Position numbers and translations under genes: made by a program. Below, in pieces: positions 1-9,796 of a DNA stretch of 64,000 bases. Location: the NCBI RefSeq assembly GCF_963678635.1, contig NC_087065.1:56942754-57006753 (forward strand). Direction: 5' to 3'. This stretch comes from Symsagittifera roscoffensis. Lineage: Eukaryota; Xenacoelomorpha; Acoela; Convolutidae. The notes beneath the pieces are model-generated. The model was not told the DNA's origin, did no database searches, and worked only from the letters and a program-made list of their open reading frames with translations. Numbering within the stretch: the first letter of the stretch is position 1; the number at the start of each line of letters is the position of its first letter.

Positions 1-1297
1 ATCTCCAACATTCGCATGGCGTGAGCGCTCCCTTGAGTTGGAATGCTCCTGCCAACTACTCCCATTCAGGATCGCGTCAAGCTTCCGCATCATCAAGTCA
101 GATTTGGCGTCCAACCTCCTTTCAGGGCCAGTCATCGTTTGGGCGTAGGTATTATCATGATCATTCAACAATCGCTCGATCTCTCTTGTCATCCTAGCCT
201 CTCTTTCCTCTGACTCTTTGTTTCCTGTGCCAGGCTCTCGGCCAGGCATTGATCGGTGTTACGAATCAATTGAGCCTGATCAAACCTCGCCTGCGACTTT
301 ACGTGCGTTAGCTCATCTTTCAAACTCTCTCGACCATGGTGAGCTCTCTCGTCAACTTGATCTATCCTCTTAGTCATGTCCCGCCTCAATTCATCCAGGC
401 CAGTCATCACACCAGCGAACATATCACTTATGTCACCAGCTGCCCCCAATGGCGGGGTTAGCCCCAGAGAAGACGAGGTCAACTGTGGCTGTAGCTTAGT
501 ACTCGATGACGCACCGCCCTTTTGCTTGTGCATTGACGTCATCAGTCTGTCAAACGTTGATGATGCTCCCATCGTTATCCCATCTGACATAGGCGTGGTC
601 GGCGAGGCAGAAGACGCCTCCCTGCTCATGTCGTTCCTTGGGCACGGTGTGAAGTTCACATCCGGATGGGTTACTTTCGGTTGGTCGTAACTAGAGGATA
701 GACCTCCGGCTTGTAGCGACGTCACGCGCTCATCGTACAAAGACTTCCAACTTTTCTTTGCCTTCGAGAACGTCTGCTCTTCACCCGGACTCATACTCGA
801 CATCATCGCGTTGTTGCTCTGTTTGGCCAAAGATGAGTGTGCACTTGTCAGATGTGAAGGTTCCTTTCTCCATTTATAGCTCTTAGTCTCTGATTTGGAC
901 ATTCCCCTGTACAACACTTCCTCCCGAGGTTCGACCTCAGGACGCTCCGAGGTCTCCTCTGTCCTCTCGGCTTCCTCCCGTTCGAGGACCTCATCTGGCT
1001 CAAAGTCGGGTCGAATGAGCGTTCGCTCCCCTTCGTCAAAGGGATCCACCAGCGTTTCGCTCGCAGGCTCGGCCTCGGCGCTCCGCCTTTGATTGCCATC
1101 GAGGTTTTTCTCGCTCCTTAGTTCCATTTTGCTCACAGAAAGATCAGGTTGACCTTTAGTCGATTCGTCTTCAGCAAACGCGTCGGAAGCGCTGCTAAAC
1201 GAGGTTTGGCTACGCCTAGTTCTAAACTTTTCTTCGTGCTTCCCTTGCTTAGCCTGGGAATTTTAGTAGTCGATCCTAGCGAGTCCCTGCGCTGCAT
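1..1297 (-). pseudogene. gag: Broken gag of element Z
   Basis: The reading starts at a Met whose context (MQRRDSLGST) equals the start of element A's gag. A two-base difference in an AAG-rich stretch near 1230-1240 shifts the frame after about 22 codons. The original frame resumes near 1136 and stays open for 315 codons, with an acidic Glu/Arg-rich segment, a Ser-rich segment and a heptad-like helix containing DELRRDMTKRIDQVDERAH. It shifts again near 190-240, and positions 1-188 still match A's gag at about 18080-18270 in another frame. The product would be the nucleocapsid precursor. It is dead here, with at least two frameshifts, and is cut by the window edge. Confidence 0.8.
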
Positions 1298-1767
1298 AGT
1301 TTTTAACAAAATGAAAGTATTCGTAATTTGATGGCAATGCAAACGTACCACAAACAAGATTTAGTTAAATCACTTAACGCTGCCTACTCGATTCCGTCAG
1401 TATCAAAATGTCTCTTAGATCTCTCACGACTAAACTAGTGACTCAGCTAAAGTTACACACAGGGTCTACCCAGTATTGATAGAATGCTAACTCAACCCGG
1501 TTGTATAGTATAACAGTATCACTAAGTTTCCACAAGATATAATCGACATACAAAACACAATCGATAATCAGATAAAAATATCCTACAGGTGACAGCGACC
1601 TTTTGTCAGTATCAATTTATCGCCACACAATTTATCAAGTCACTGCTTTGTTAAAATTAAACAATCTTTGATAAAAAGCAGTGATGATTCAGAAATAGAT
1701 AAATAAAAGAAAAAGACTTCCCCCAATCGGAACGATCCGAAAGAACGAAGCCCAGGACACAGTCTTC

Positions 1768-2050
1768 TCAAGTGGGTGTGTATCTGCCTAATACACCCAC
1801 CGAGGTCTTCTTTTGGGTGTCCTGCGATTGCCCGAGCTGTCCTACTAAGAAGCTCAAGGCAACCTCTGATCGAAAATTCGTCAAGTCTATGAAAAAGCTC
1901 TCCCACACTCGGACTGCTCCAAGTGCACGCGAGTAGGGAACAATTTTTCTTCTCAAGTGGGTGTGTATCTGCCTAATACACCCACCGAGGTCTTCCTTTA
2001 TTTGTTCCCGGATTGCCCGAACTTTCCTATTAAGTAGCTCAAGGCAACCA
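1768..2050 (-). repeat. Duplicated leader unit with a conserved hairpin
   Basis: Two copies, about 185 bp apart, share a block of about 95 bp that starts near TTCTCAAGTG and runs to the GCTCAAGGCAACC end. Each contains an inverted repeat, GTGGGTGT pairing with ACACCCAC around a 13-nt loop, at 1772-1800 and 1957-1985. Element A has the same pair at 19855-19883 and 20040-20068. A's second copy has changed both arms together, to GTGAGTGT and ACACTCAC, which keeps the stem. That compensatory change supports a functional RNA structure in the leader. Confidence 0.65.
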
Positions 2051-2279
2051 CACAACCAAAATCACAATCAAAAAAAAATTTTGTTCGGGTACTTCTAATA
2101 CACCCAATGTAGAATCCAAAGTTGATCACGAATTTCCGGGTCAAAATGGGTTCTTATGATCCTGATAAGCACGCCTAATATCCTAATATGATCCTAATTA
2201 AATGGATATTTTCCGTTGCCCAAATTGCCACAGAAAGTTTACTCAAGTCTCTAACAAGGAAGATCGTTAGAAGGTTTAA

Positions 2280-2780
2280 GACGCTCCGGAGGGTTACCTC
2301 GGAGGGTACCTTGATCACCCAAGTTACTTCGGAGGGTACCCTAATCACCCAAGTTACCTCGGAGGGTCCCCCTAAATTTACTAAGGAGGGTCAATAAGAT
2401 GCTTAATATGCTCCGGAGGGTTACTTCGGAGGGTACCTCCAAAATTTTCAAATTTTTTGATCTCGCTTAGAAGGTTCTGCCCCTAGCTTCAAAAAGCGTC
2501 AAAACAAGCTAGGAGCTCTAAGGGGAGCTGTTTTAACTTCTTAGGGTGATCTCGTGGAAATTTTCCACTAAGGAGGGTTGCTAAAGGGTTTAGCTGACTA
2601 CGGAGGGTCACTTCGGAGGGTCCCCCCAAAATCAAGAAAAAAGGTTATCTCACCGCAGTAAAGCCTCTGAAAGCGGTCTACCTGACTTAAAACTAGGTTG
2701 GCTGATACAGTCAACCTTCCCAGTTGAATAAAAAGATGTTTTGATAAAATTTTCTGCCGCTCGGAGGGTTGCCCGTGGTT
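2280..2780. repeat. Interspersed GGAGGGT words with a short tandem array
   Basis: GGAGGGT (ACCCTCC on the element sense strand) occurs over and over, often preceded by CTC or TTC. At about 2290-2365 it sits in a tandem array of roughly 28 bp built on ATCACCCAAGTTACCTCGGA. The word continues at lower density through the rest of the leader of Z and in the matching leader of A. It is not telomeric and encodes nothing credible. Confidence 0.7.
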
Positions 2781-2850
2781 TGGACCCTCCGAACCAACAA
2801 ATCCTAAAAAATTTTTCTTTTCCGAAATAATTAACCCAAAAACGGTTGCG

Positions 2851-5764
2851 ATTCGGAAAAGTGGTCAAAAACGTCGACTTATGGTACCAAAATTATCCCA
2901 ATCGGATAACTAGTCTTTGAGAAATCGCCAAAAACGCGTTCGTCAAAATGGCCTTTTTTCACCACCTATATAGGTTCTGAAAGACTTTTTCCGCAATTCC
3001 GGTCGAAAGTGCCTAAAAAGACTTGAAATGAGCGTAGCAGCCCTGTACGGCACTGGAATAATGCAAAAAACCGGACCAAAATTGGTTAAGAAACAAAAAT
3101 TTGGCCAAAAACTATCAAATTTGGACCCTCCGATTCCTTCCTTTTCCAAACCTTAAGTCGTTAGCTCTATCCACGGAGCTACTCGGAGGGTTACCCAAAA
3201 ATTTGTCTAGTAACCGAGCACGTTATGCTAGCACGCTCCTAACGCATAAAATTTTATTGCTCTAACTCTAAAAACTCAAAAACTCGATCCCCAAAACAGA
3301 TTGACAAAATACAGAAAATTATCAAAATTTTGATCGAAAAATTTTCGTTTTCCTAACTTCTACTGAGTCTTTGCTCACGCGGTTTCTTTAGTGAAGGGGA
3401 TCGAACTACGTAGCTACTCTCTATATAAAAGCTTTTTGCCTATCGGAAAAGCTCGGATATCCGAAAATTTGGGGGTCTACGGTTTGGTCGAAAATTGGTA
3501 ATTTTCGACAAAAAATGGGTGTTTCTTGGGTCTAAATAGGAGATAAGTAATATGTAATAAGGATAATAACCTATTAGTAGTCGTTAATGAATAGTACTAT
3601 ACCCTCCTTTGCACCAAAATACCCGAATTAAGACCCTTAACTCGGAAATTTGTAATCGATGGAGGGTACAATCGGACCGCGCCAATCGTGCCCCCCACCA
3701 CTTAAGTTTTAATGAAATAGTACCCGAACGATACTAAAATTGCTTCAACGATACCCAACAGTCGTTGCAGATGTTGCCCTTGATGTCCCTGTTGAGCGTG
3801 GAACACGTCGGTCAGCTTGCCACTCTACCCTCCGGTCACCGGCAAAATCACCAATAACGTGCTTAAACACTCAAATTACACTCGAGGGAGGGTATCCAAC
3901 CCTTCACCAAAACACACAACCTTTGTATCAGAAACGATATAAATCAATCTGAAACAACAACAAATAGGAAGGTCAGATCACATCTCGTCCGGAAATAACA
4001 TATAAACTGTCACTTTATGTTTTTTACTGTTTTTGGTCTTTTTTGGATATTTTACTGTTTTTTGTACTTTTTTGTTTTTAAATAAATTTGTTTTTGGCTT
4101 TTTGTTGGTTATACACTATTTTTGTTTGGTTTTACGCTTTCTCTTTAGTTGTTTTTGGTTCCGGGACCTCGGGACAAGCGGGTTCATGACTTCCCACCTA
4201 ACCCTCCGGCCCCCGGAATTTTCGGTGTTAACTGAGTTAAAAAGCTAAATTGTACTAGACGGAGGGTCAAAAAGTGGTCAAAAACGTGGTGGTCAAAAAC
4301 GTCGACTTATGGTGGTCAAAAAACGTGGTGGTCAAAAACGTCGACTTATTCGGAAAAGTGGTCAAAAACGTCGACTTATGGTACCAAAATTATCCCAATC
4401 GGATAACTAGTCTTTGAGAAATCGCCAAAAACGCGTTCGTCAAAATGGCCTTTTTTCACCACCTATATAGGTTCTGAAAGACTTTTTCCGCAATTCCGGT
4501 CGAAAGTGCCTAAAAATACTTGAAATGAGCGTAGCAGCCCTGTACGGCACTGGAATAATGCAAAAAACCGGACCAAAATTGGTTTAGAAACAAAAATTTG
4601 GCCAAAAACTATCAAATTTGGACCCTCCGATTCCTTCCTTTTCCAAACCTTAAGTCGTTAGCTCTATCCACGGAGCTACTCGGAGGGTTACCCAAAAATT
4701 TCTCTAGTAACCGAGCACGTTATGCTAGCACGCTCCTAACGCAAAAAATTTTATTGCTCTAACTCTAAAAACTCAAAAACTCGATCCCCAAAACAGATTG
4801 ACAAAATACAGAAAATTATCAAAATTTTGATCGAAAAATTTTCGTTTTCCTAACTTCTACTGAGTCTTTGCTCACGCGGTTTCTTTAGTGAAGGGGATCG
4901 AACTACGTAGCTACTCTCTATATAAAAGCTTTTTGCCTATCGGAAAAGCTCGGATATCCGAAAATTTGGGGGTCTACGGTTTGGTCGAAAATTGGTAATT
5001 TTCGACAAAAAATGGGTGTTTCTTGGGTCTAAATAGGAGATAAGTAATATGTAATAAGGATAATAACCTATTAGTAGTCGTTAATGAATAGTACTATACC
5101 CTCCTTTGCACCAAAATACCCGAATTAAGACCCTTAACTCGGAAATTTGTAATCGATGGAGGGTACAATCGGACCGCGCCAATCGTGCCCCCCACCACTT
5201 AAGTTTTAATGAAATAGTACCCGAACGATACTAAAATTGCTTCAACGATACCCAACAGTCGTTGCAGATGTTGCCCTTGATGTCCCTGTTGAGCGTGGAA
5301 CACGTCGGTCAGCTTGCCACTCTACCCTCCGGTCACCGGCAAAATCACCAATAACGTGCTTAAACACTCAAATTACACTCGAGGGAGGGTATCCAACCCT
5401 TCACCAAAACACACAACCTTTCTATCAGAAACGATATAAATCAATCTGAAACAACAACAAATAGGAAGGTCAGATCACATCTCGTCCGGAAATAACATAT
5501 AAACTGTCACTTTATGTTTTTTACTGTTTTTGGTCTTTTTTGGATATTTTACAGTTTTTTGTACTTTTTTGTTTTTAAATAAATTTGTTTTTGGCTTTTT
5601 GTTGGTTATACACTATTTTTGTTTGGTTTTACGCTTTCTCTTTAGTTGTTTTTGGTTCCGGGACCTCGGGACAAGCGGGTTCATGACTTCCCACCTAACC
5701 CTCCGGCCCCCGGAATTTTCGGTGTTAACTGAGTTAAAAAGCTAAATTGTACTAGACGGAGGGT
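2851..5764 (-). repeat. 1.5 kb tandem duplication in the leader
   Basis: Positions 2851-4267 and 4348-5764 are near-identical direct copies with a period of 1497 bp; I saw only a few scattered differences. They are joined by an 80 bp patch (4268-4347) of reiterated GTGGTCAAAAACGTCGACTT-like words, which itself matches the start of each copy. Identical 70- and 71-codon frames recur in both copies, but they sit in low-complexity sequence and are passengers. Element A has one copy (about 20080-20726 plus 43617-43735), so the duplication is specific to Z. Confidence 0.9.
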
Positions 5765-5886
5765 ACGCACCTTCCCCCTAGTACAACAACGGTCATTAAG
5801 ACCTCTAACTCGGGCATACGCCCGGAGCGGAGGGTTCGTCGCTGAAACGCTTGCTGATCATGATGGTTTCATGCCTTTAACAGGCC

Positions 5887-5901
5887 CACCCAGGAGCGCC
5901 A
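5887..5901 (-). other. Primer binding site of element Z
   Basis: On the sense strand this reads TGGCGCTCCTGGGTG and begins 12 nt inside the LTR. It is complementary to a tRNA 3' end of the form CACCCAGGAGCG-CCA. The same 15-mer sits 11-12 nt from the LTR in elements A and B. The terminal CCA complement is diagnostic. The G before CCA would suit tRNA-Asn, but the primer identity is inferred. Confidence 0.8.
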
Positions 5902-6266
5902 TAAAAACGTCTATGTAACATTCGCCCAAATATCACACAGCGACGGAGCGTAGAAAAAGTACCTATTAACGACTGGCAGGCGTCAGTTACCTTAATTCTA
6001 CTCGTTTTTCACCGTCTCGACCTTGCCAGTTGATTTTCTGGTCTGTCTAGGGCAAAGTAAAAAGTAACCATTTTTAGGCCATCAGTCAAACGACTTTTGA
6101 TCAGCTTTCGTTTACATGCGAACACAACCACATAGCTGAGTCTCGGATCCTCAGACTACGTGATTGTCATTAAAAACACGGCTCGAACAACCTATTTTAT
6201 TATGTTTTTGTGTGACAGTTCTATATTAAATCCATTAGAGATGGATTGACCCTTTCCTTCTTCTAG

Positions 6267-6406
6267 CTACTCATACTCTGAAATATTAAATAATAACGGT
6301 GTTAATTAAGATCTATGACATTATAGCAGCTATACAGTCAGTCTATACAGTCCCTTCACATAGACAGTCTCTGGGGGACCAAGCCTCCGCTCCCGTAATA
6401 TTCTTG
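6267..6406. repeat. 140 bp direct duplication, left copy
   Basis: This LTR segment (from CTACTCATACTCTG to CCGTAATATTCTTG) is repeated without visible change at 8139-8278, on the other side of the chimeric insert. It is far longer than the 4-6 bp target duplications made by retroviral-type integrases. A template switch during reverse transcription or a repair event is more likely than integrase-mediated insertion. Confidence 0.85.
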
Positions 6407-6607
6407 GGTAACCCTCCGAGTAGCTCCGTGGATAGAGCTAACGACTCAAGGTTTGGAAAAGGAAGGAATCGGAGGGTCCAAATTTGATAGTTTTTGGCCA
6501 AATTTTTGTTTCTAAACCAATTTTGGTCCGGTTTTTTGCATTATTCCAGTGCCGTACAGGGCTGCTACGCTCATTTCAGGTATTTTTAGGCACTTTCGAC
6601 CGGAATT
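6407..6607 (+). repeat. Inverted fragment of the Z/A leader
   Basis: This 200 bp is the reverse complement of the leader around 4490-4695 (also 2990-3195), including the AGGGCTGCTACGCTCATTTC segment. It lies in opposite orientation to the gag-pol piece it is joined to at about 6607. The C-terminal 32 residues of the protease frame that enters it come from this inverted leader and are not authentic protein. Confidence 0.8.
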
Positions 6608-8138
6608 GAGATCGATCGTGACGTCAAAGTTGCGAACGAAATCCCTTCCTAGGATGAACTGGTCGGATTCGTCCAAATTCTCTACTACTAGGAAGCTCAT
6701 CCAGAGATGTCTTCCTCCGAGCTGCAGTGAGATGATCGGGGTTCGTCCGGCGTCATAGATCGCTCCCTGATTGGCAGCTGCCAACCTGATGTTTGTCGGT
6801 ATGAGATCCGACCTTTCGAAACCCATGTCGGTCCAAGTTTTGGCTGGCATGACACTAACCACTGCTCCCGTGTCTAGCAGTCCCTTTACTGAAAGTTGTC
6901 TGCCTTGCACGTCCAGAACGTGTGCGGCCAGATCGGCCTCGCAACCAATATGCACCGCATCTTGTTCGAGCATCGCGTTGTGTCCGATTCGTCTGACCTT
7001 CAGCTCCTCTTGACCAATGTATATCCGGCCAACCTGATCGTTCGCATCAGTTATGTGAGCTTTCGTGTAGATATTGATGCCATCCACATTCATCAGGATC
7101 GGGTAAGGGCCATGGACATCGATATAATGTCCGTCCACTTTCATCAGCCTCGGACCTCCCGTTGTGAGCAGCGCTCGCACTGCCCTGGAGTCCAGTTTGG
7201 GATCCTTTTCCTTCAGGTAGTCGGCATAGATGTCCAGGTGGACTAGTGTAATCTCGGATGGCTCACTCAAGTTCTTGACCACCTGGTGCCCTGCGACTGA
7301 GATGATGGACATTATTTTGGTCCCCGCCTTCGTCATGCCGAAAGTCTTACCAGATATAACGTTCAGTTTTAGTCCCTGTTTCTTGGGTTCCTCTTTGTCT
7401 TCTGCTTCTGTCGTTTTACCCAGGACATTAAGACTTTCCCGAAGATCTGTGCTCTCCAGCTCCGACCTTACCCATTGCTCCACTTCTTTCGTGGCTAGGT
7501 CCTGTTTGACATTCTGCAGCGCTGTTCTTGCCGCCAGGCCTTTTTGGTCGTAAAGGTGCTCGGTGTCGTCTCCTTTCTCCGAGATTCAGCCTCGTTCATC
7601 AGACGTGCTCGACTGGCCTTGACACCCGAAAGCGCCTCTTCGTGGCGGGGATGTTTCGCGTCCGCTACTGCGTCCCAAAATTGAGTACAATCCGACTTGA
7701 AGTGTCCCTCCAAATTACAGAAGAAACACCTCGGACCATATTTCATGATGAGCCCTCTGACGTACTCTTCATGATCCTCGTCGGTCGCGTCGGCGTCCTC
7801 GAGAAAGTAGCCTATGGCCTTCATGTTCTGTTTGTATGCAGAACACGCGGAAACGTGATGGTCCATCGAACCACAATTCGCACACGACCTCCTCTTGTCC
7901 ATGTCATCGCGAGGTTTGTACCAACTGGAATTCGCACCAGTGTTTGTCCCGCTATAGATGCCATAATTGCTGTAACGGTTTTGCGCCCTCGGTTTTATGA
8001 GTAAATACTCGCGTGACTTCATGCGCAAGTCGTCAGGCGTGGGTACCTGGTCAAGCGACAGGGTGAAGTGAGTGGCCAACATCGTCTTCAACTCCTCACT
8101 CCTTACTCCATCCATGAACTTCGAAGCAATCGCCAAGT
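6608..8138 (-). pseudogene. Gag nucleocapsid-protease fragment inserted in the LTR
   Basis: This is a fragment of an A-family gag-pol, with no start and no end of its own. In sense order it has the tail of the capsid region, two CCHC zinc knuckles (CANCGSMDHHVSAC and CFFCNLEGHFKSDC) in a frame read from 8136 to about 7545, then a second frame from 7483 with the aspartic protease motif LLDTGAVVSVMP. Relative to A (16620-16720) about 85 bp are missing near 7545, which puts the halves out of frame. It stops abruptly at the inverted leader piece. The parent is likely a Z/A-type copy, since the encoded protein is nearly the same as A's. Confidence 0.85.
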
Positions 8139-8278
8139 CTACTCATACTCTGAAATATTAAATAATAACGGTGTTAATTAAGATCTATGACATTATAGCA
8201 GCTATACAGTCAGTCTATACAGTCCCTTCACATAGACAGTCTCTGGGGGACCAAGCCTCCGCTCCCGTAATATTCTTG
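8139..8278. repeat. 140 bp direct duplication, right copy
   Basis: This is the second copy of the 6267-6406 LTR segment. From 8279 the LTR continues as in an uninterrupted copy. The duplicated block therefore marks the insertion point exactly. Confidence 0.85.
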
Positions 8279-8605
8279 AGATAACACTCTTATCTCTTAT
8301 ATTTCGTGTCCCGGGAGGGTCCCGTGGTGTATTTCTTCCCCCACTGAAGCCTCCTTCTCCCCAAATTTCCGTCGCTAAGGTTCTTATCGTGTGTTATTGC
8401 CACGATAAGAGGCTTCGTATTTTTTGTCTCAGATACGACTGTTCTTCACAATTTCTGGCGTCGTTCTCTTTTCTCTTCTTTTTTAGTCAAAATGGCCGAC
8501 TTTTTCTATTTCTCAGAAATGTTCACTCTTCAATCGAAATTTTGAAAATAAAAATTCTAGAACATTCCGACCCTCCTTCGCAACACTTTTTCGTTCATAA
8601 GGCCT

Positions 8606-9325
8606 TTAGCCGTCCTTTTTTACGTCGCCGGAAGGTTGTGCTGTGTCATCTGGCAGAATGGCACATTGGCTCACCTTCGCCATATACAGCTCCTTCAGGT
8701 GCTTTATTTCATCCTCCTTGTAGGCCACCTGCAGATCTTCATATTTCTTCTTCCATTCGTCTCTTTCTCGAGCTATCGCCCTATACTCCTGGAGTTTGGC
8801 ACACAGCTCGCTCTGATCTCTCTCCTTCTTCTCCAGCGTCTCAATCGTCTCCGATGTCTGGATCTCTATTTCACTCACCCTCACTCTCTTCGGAGGAGGA
8901 GCAGCTGTTGGAGAGTCGACCGAATGTGACGGGCCTGGCCCATCACGTTGTCTCTTCGCTCCGATGAGTGGCTGCGCAGGTTGGACGGGTAAGGGCATCT
9001 CACCTAGCCGGTGGTCCCTCTCTTCACCTAGTCCTGGCTCACGAGCCAGGTCGTGGCCAGACATTTCTCCACGCCGCCATCTCATCAGTCGGTTTTGACC
9101 TCTCTCGGCGGTCCCGGACTCACCGAAGGCCAACATCAACACGACTTCTGTAGAGCGATTCCCTCGACCCTCTCGTCCTAATGCATTGAGGAGCGCGACC
9201 ACAAACATCGCCAGCCCCGGGTCTTCTCGTGTAAAATCACAATCGATCAGCCGCTGATAGATCTCGTCTAGAGTCGCTCCTAGGCTCGCTGAGAGAAATT
9301 CCATAAGTTCGTTCGTGTCACCCAA
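8606..9325 (-). pseudogene. ORF3 N-terminal stub of element A
   Basis: The first roughly 215 codons match the N termini of the giant ORF3 proteins of B and C. They comprise a helical domain with the shared patterns TEVVLMLAFGE and RWRRGEMSGHDLAREPGLG, a Pro/Ser-rich spacer, and a coiled coil with Lys/Glu-rich heptads. The remaining 2,750 or so codons, the 3' untranslated region and the polypurine tract are gone. The sequence runs straight into the LTR terminus at 8665, and the last 24 or so codons are LTR. The function of the domain is unknown. A small helical and coiled-coil segment at the start of ORF3 could be an oligomerisation module (inference). Confidence 0.8.
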
Positions 9326-9796
9326 TTCTTATCGCGTTGATTCTTGTCGTGTAGTTTCTTCCTGGTTCGTTCGATTCAATTAATTCAATAAACAATTTCC
9401 GATCAATCAAGATCTAAAAAACAATTCGCAGCTTAGAATCATCATTTTTGGATTAAACATCATTCAACTCTTTAAAACTCTTCATTGAAATCCTCTTCTC
9501 AATCCTGATTTAAAATTTTAGCACCAAGGTGGATCGTCCACCTGTATCTTTGTCAGGGTAGCACAATTGAGCGCTGTCACCTTGATGACCTGGAGTACTC
9601 TAGGTCTTTTATGACACGAAACATAAAACATATCATAACAATAACTTAACACATAAACACATAAACATCACACATCTATATTATCACATAAAAACCTAAT
9701 CCCATAAAATTGTACCTAAAACCTAACCTACCTAAAACTTGACACTAATTCTTATCAAGTAACTTAATAAAAACCACTTATCGCCAAATGCAATTC
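9326..9796 (-). promoter_or_regulatory. Pol-ORF3 spacer of element A with acceptor-like box
   Basis: The 471 bp between the pol stop and the ORF3 start hold no gene and are AT-rich. On the sense strand, TTGTTTTTTAG followed by ATCTTGATTGATC lies with its AG at 9414-9415, 89 nt before the ORF3 ATG. The same arrangement occurs in B (AG at 31128-31129) and C (AG at 55527-55528). A pyrimidine tract plus AG is what a 3' splice site needs. ORF3 could thus be made from a spliced subgenomic RNA, as retroviral env genes are (inference). Confidence 0.55.

Larger units (their letters stand above)
1298..5886 (-). other. Long untranslated leader of element Z
   Basis: This gap between the primer binding site and gag holds no credible gene. 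The 60-95 codon frames in it fall in repeats and are copied with them. From the gag end outward it contains an AT-rich stretch, two copies of a hairpin-bearing unit (1768-2050), a field of GGAGGGT words (about 2280-2780) and a 1.5 kb tandem duplication (2851-5764). About 1390-2080 aligns with A's leader at 19440-20080. In GAG-pol retroelements such leaders carry packaging and dimerisation signals, and the hairpins are the best candidates here. Confidence 0.7.
1..5913 (-). mobile_element. Element Z: partial giant Ty3/gypsy element (gag and leader only)
   Basis: This is the 5' part of a minus-strand LTR retrotransposon that leaves the window at position 1. In sense order it has a 5' LTR (shared, 5914-8665), a primer binding site (5887-5901), a leader of about 4.6 kb and a frameshifted gag. 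Its leader and gag closely match those of element A (17618-20726 plus 43617-43859), so Z and A are one family. Because a single LTR separates Z's leader from A's 3' end, the two form a tandem LTR-internal-LTR-internal array, as unequal LTR recombination or tandem insertion would produce. Confidence 0.85.
5914..8665 (-). repeat. LTR shared by elements Z (5') and A (3'), with internal insert
   Basis: The sense strand starts TGTGCCATTCTGCC (at 8665) and ends CGAATGTTACA (at 5914), giving TG...CA termini. The first 150 bp from 5914 match A's other LTR at 43860-44011. Removing the insert and one duplicate (6407-8278) leaves about 880 bp, close to the 916-921 bp of the B and C LTRs. The left side abuts a primer binding site, marking it as a 5' LTR. 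The right side abuts truncated ORF3, marking it as a 3' LTR. Confidence 0.85.

Noticed and set aside
2280-2780. GGAGGGT words as telomere-like repeat or G-quadruplex array
   Set aside because: Spacing is irregular and the runs are single GGG blocks far apart. It does not match a telomere unit, and a quadruplex needs closer G runs.
3740-5745. Pairs of 70- and 71-codon frames that look duplicated and conserved
   Set aside because: They are identical only because the 1.5 kb DNA block is duplicated. One starts in non-coding leader and the other is a run of T-rich codons.
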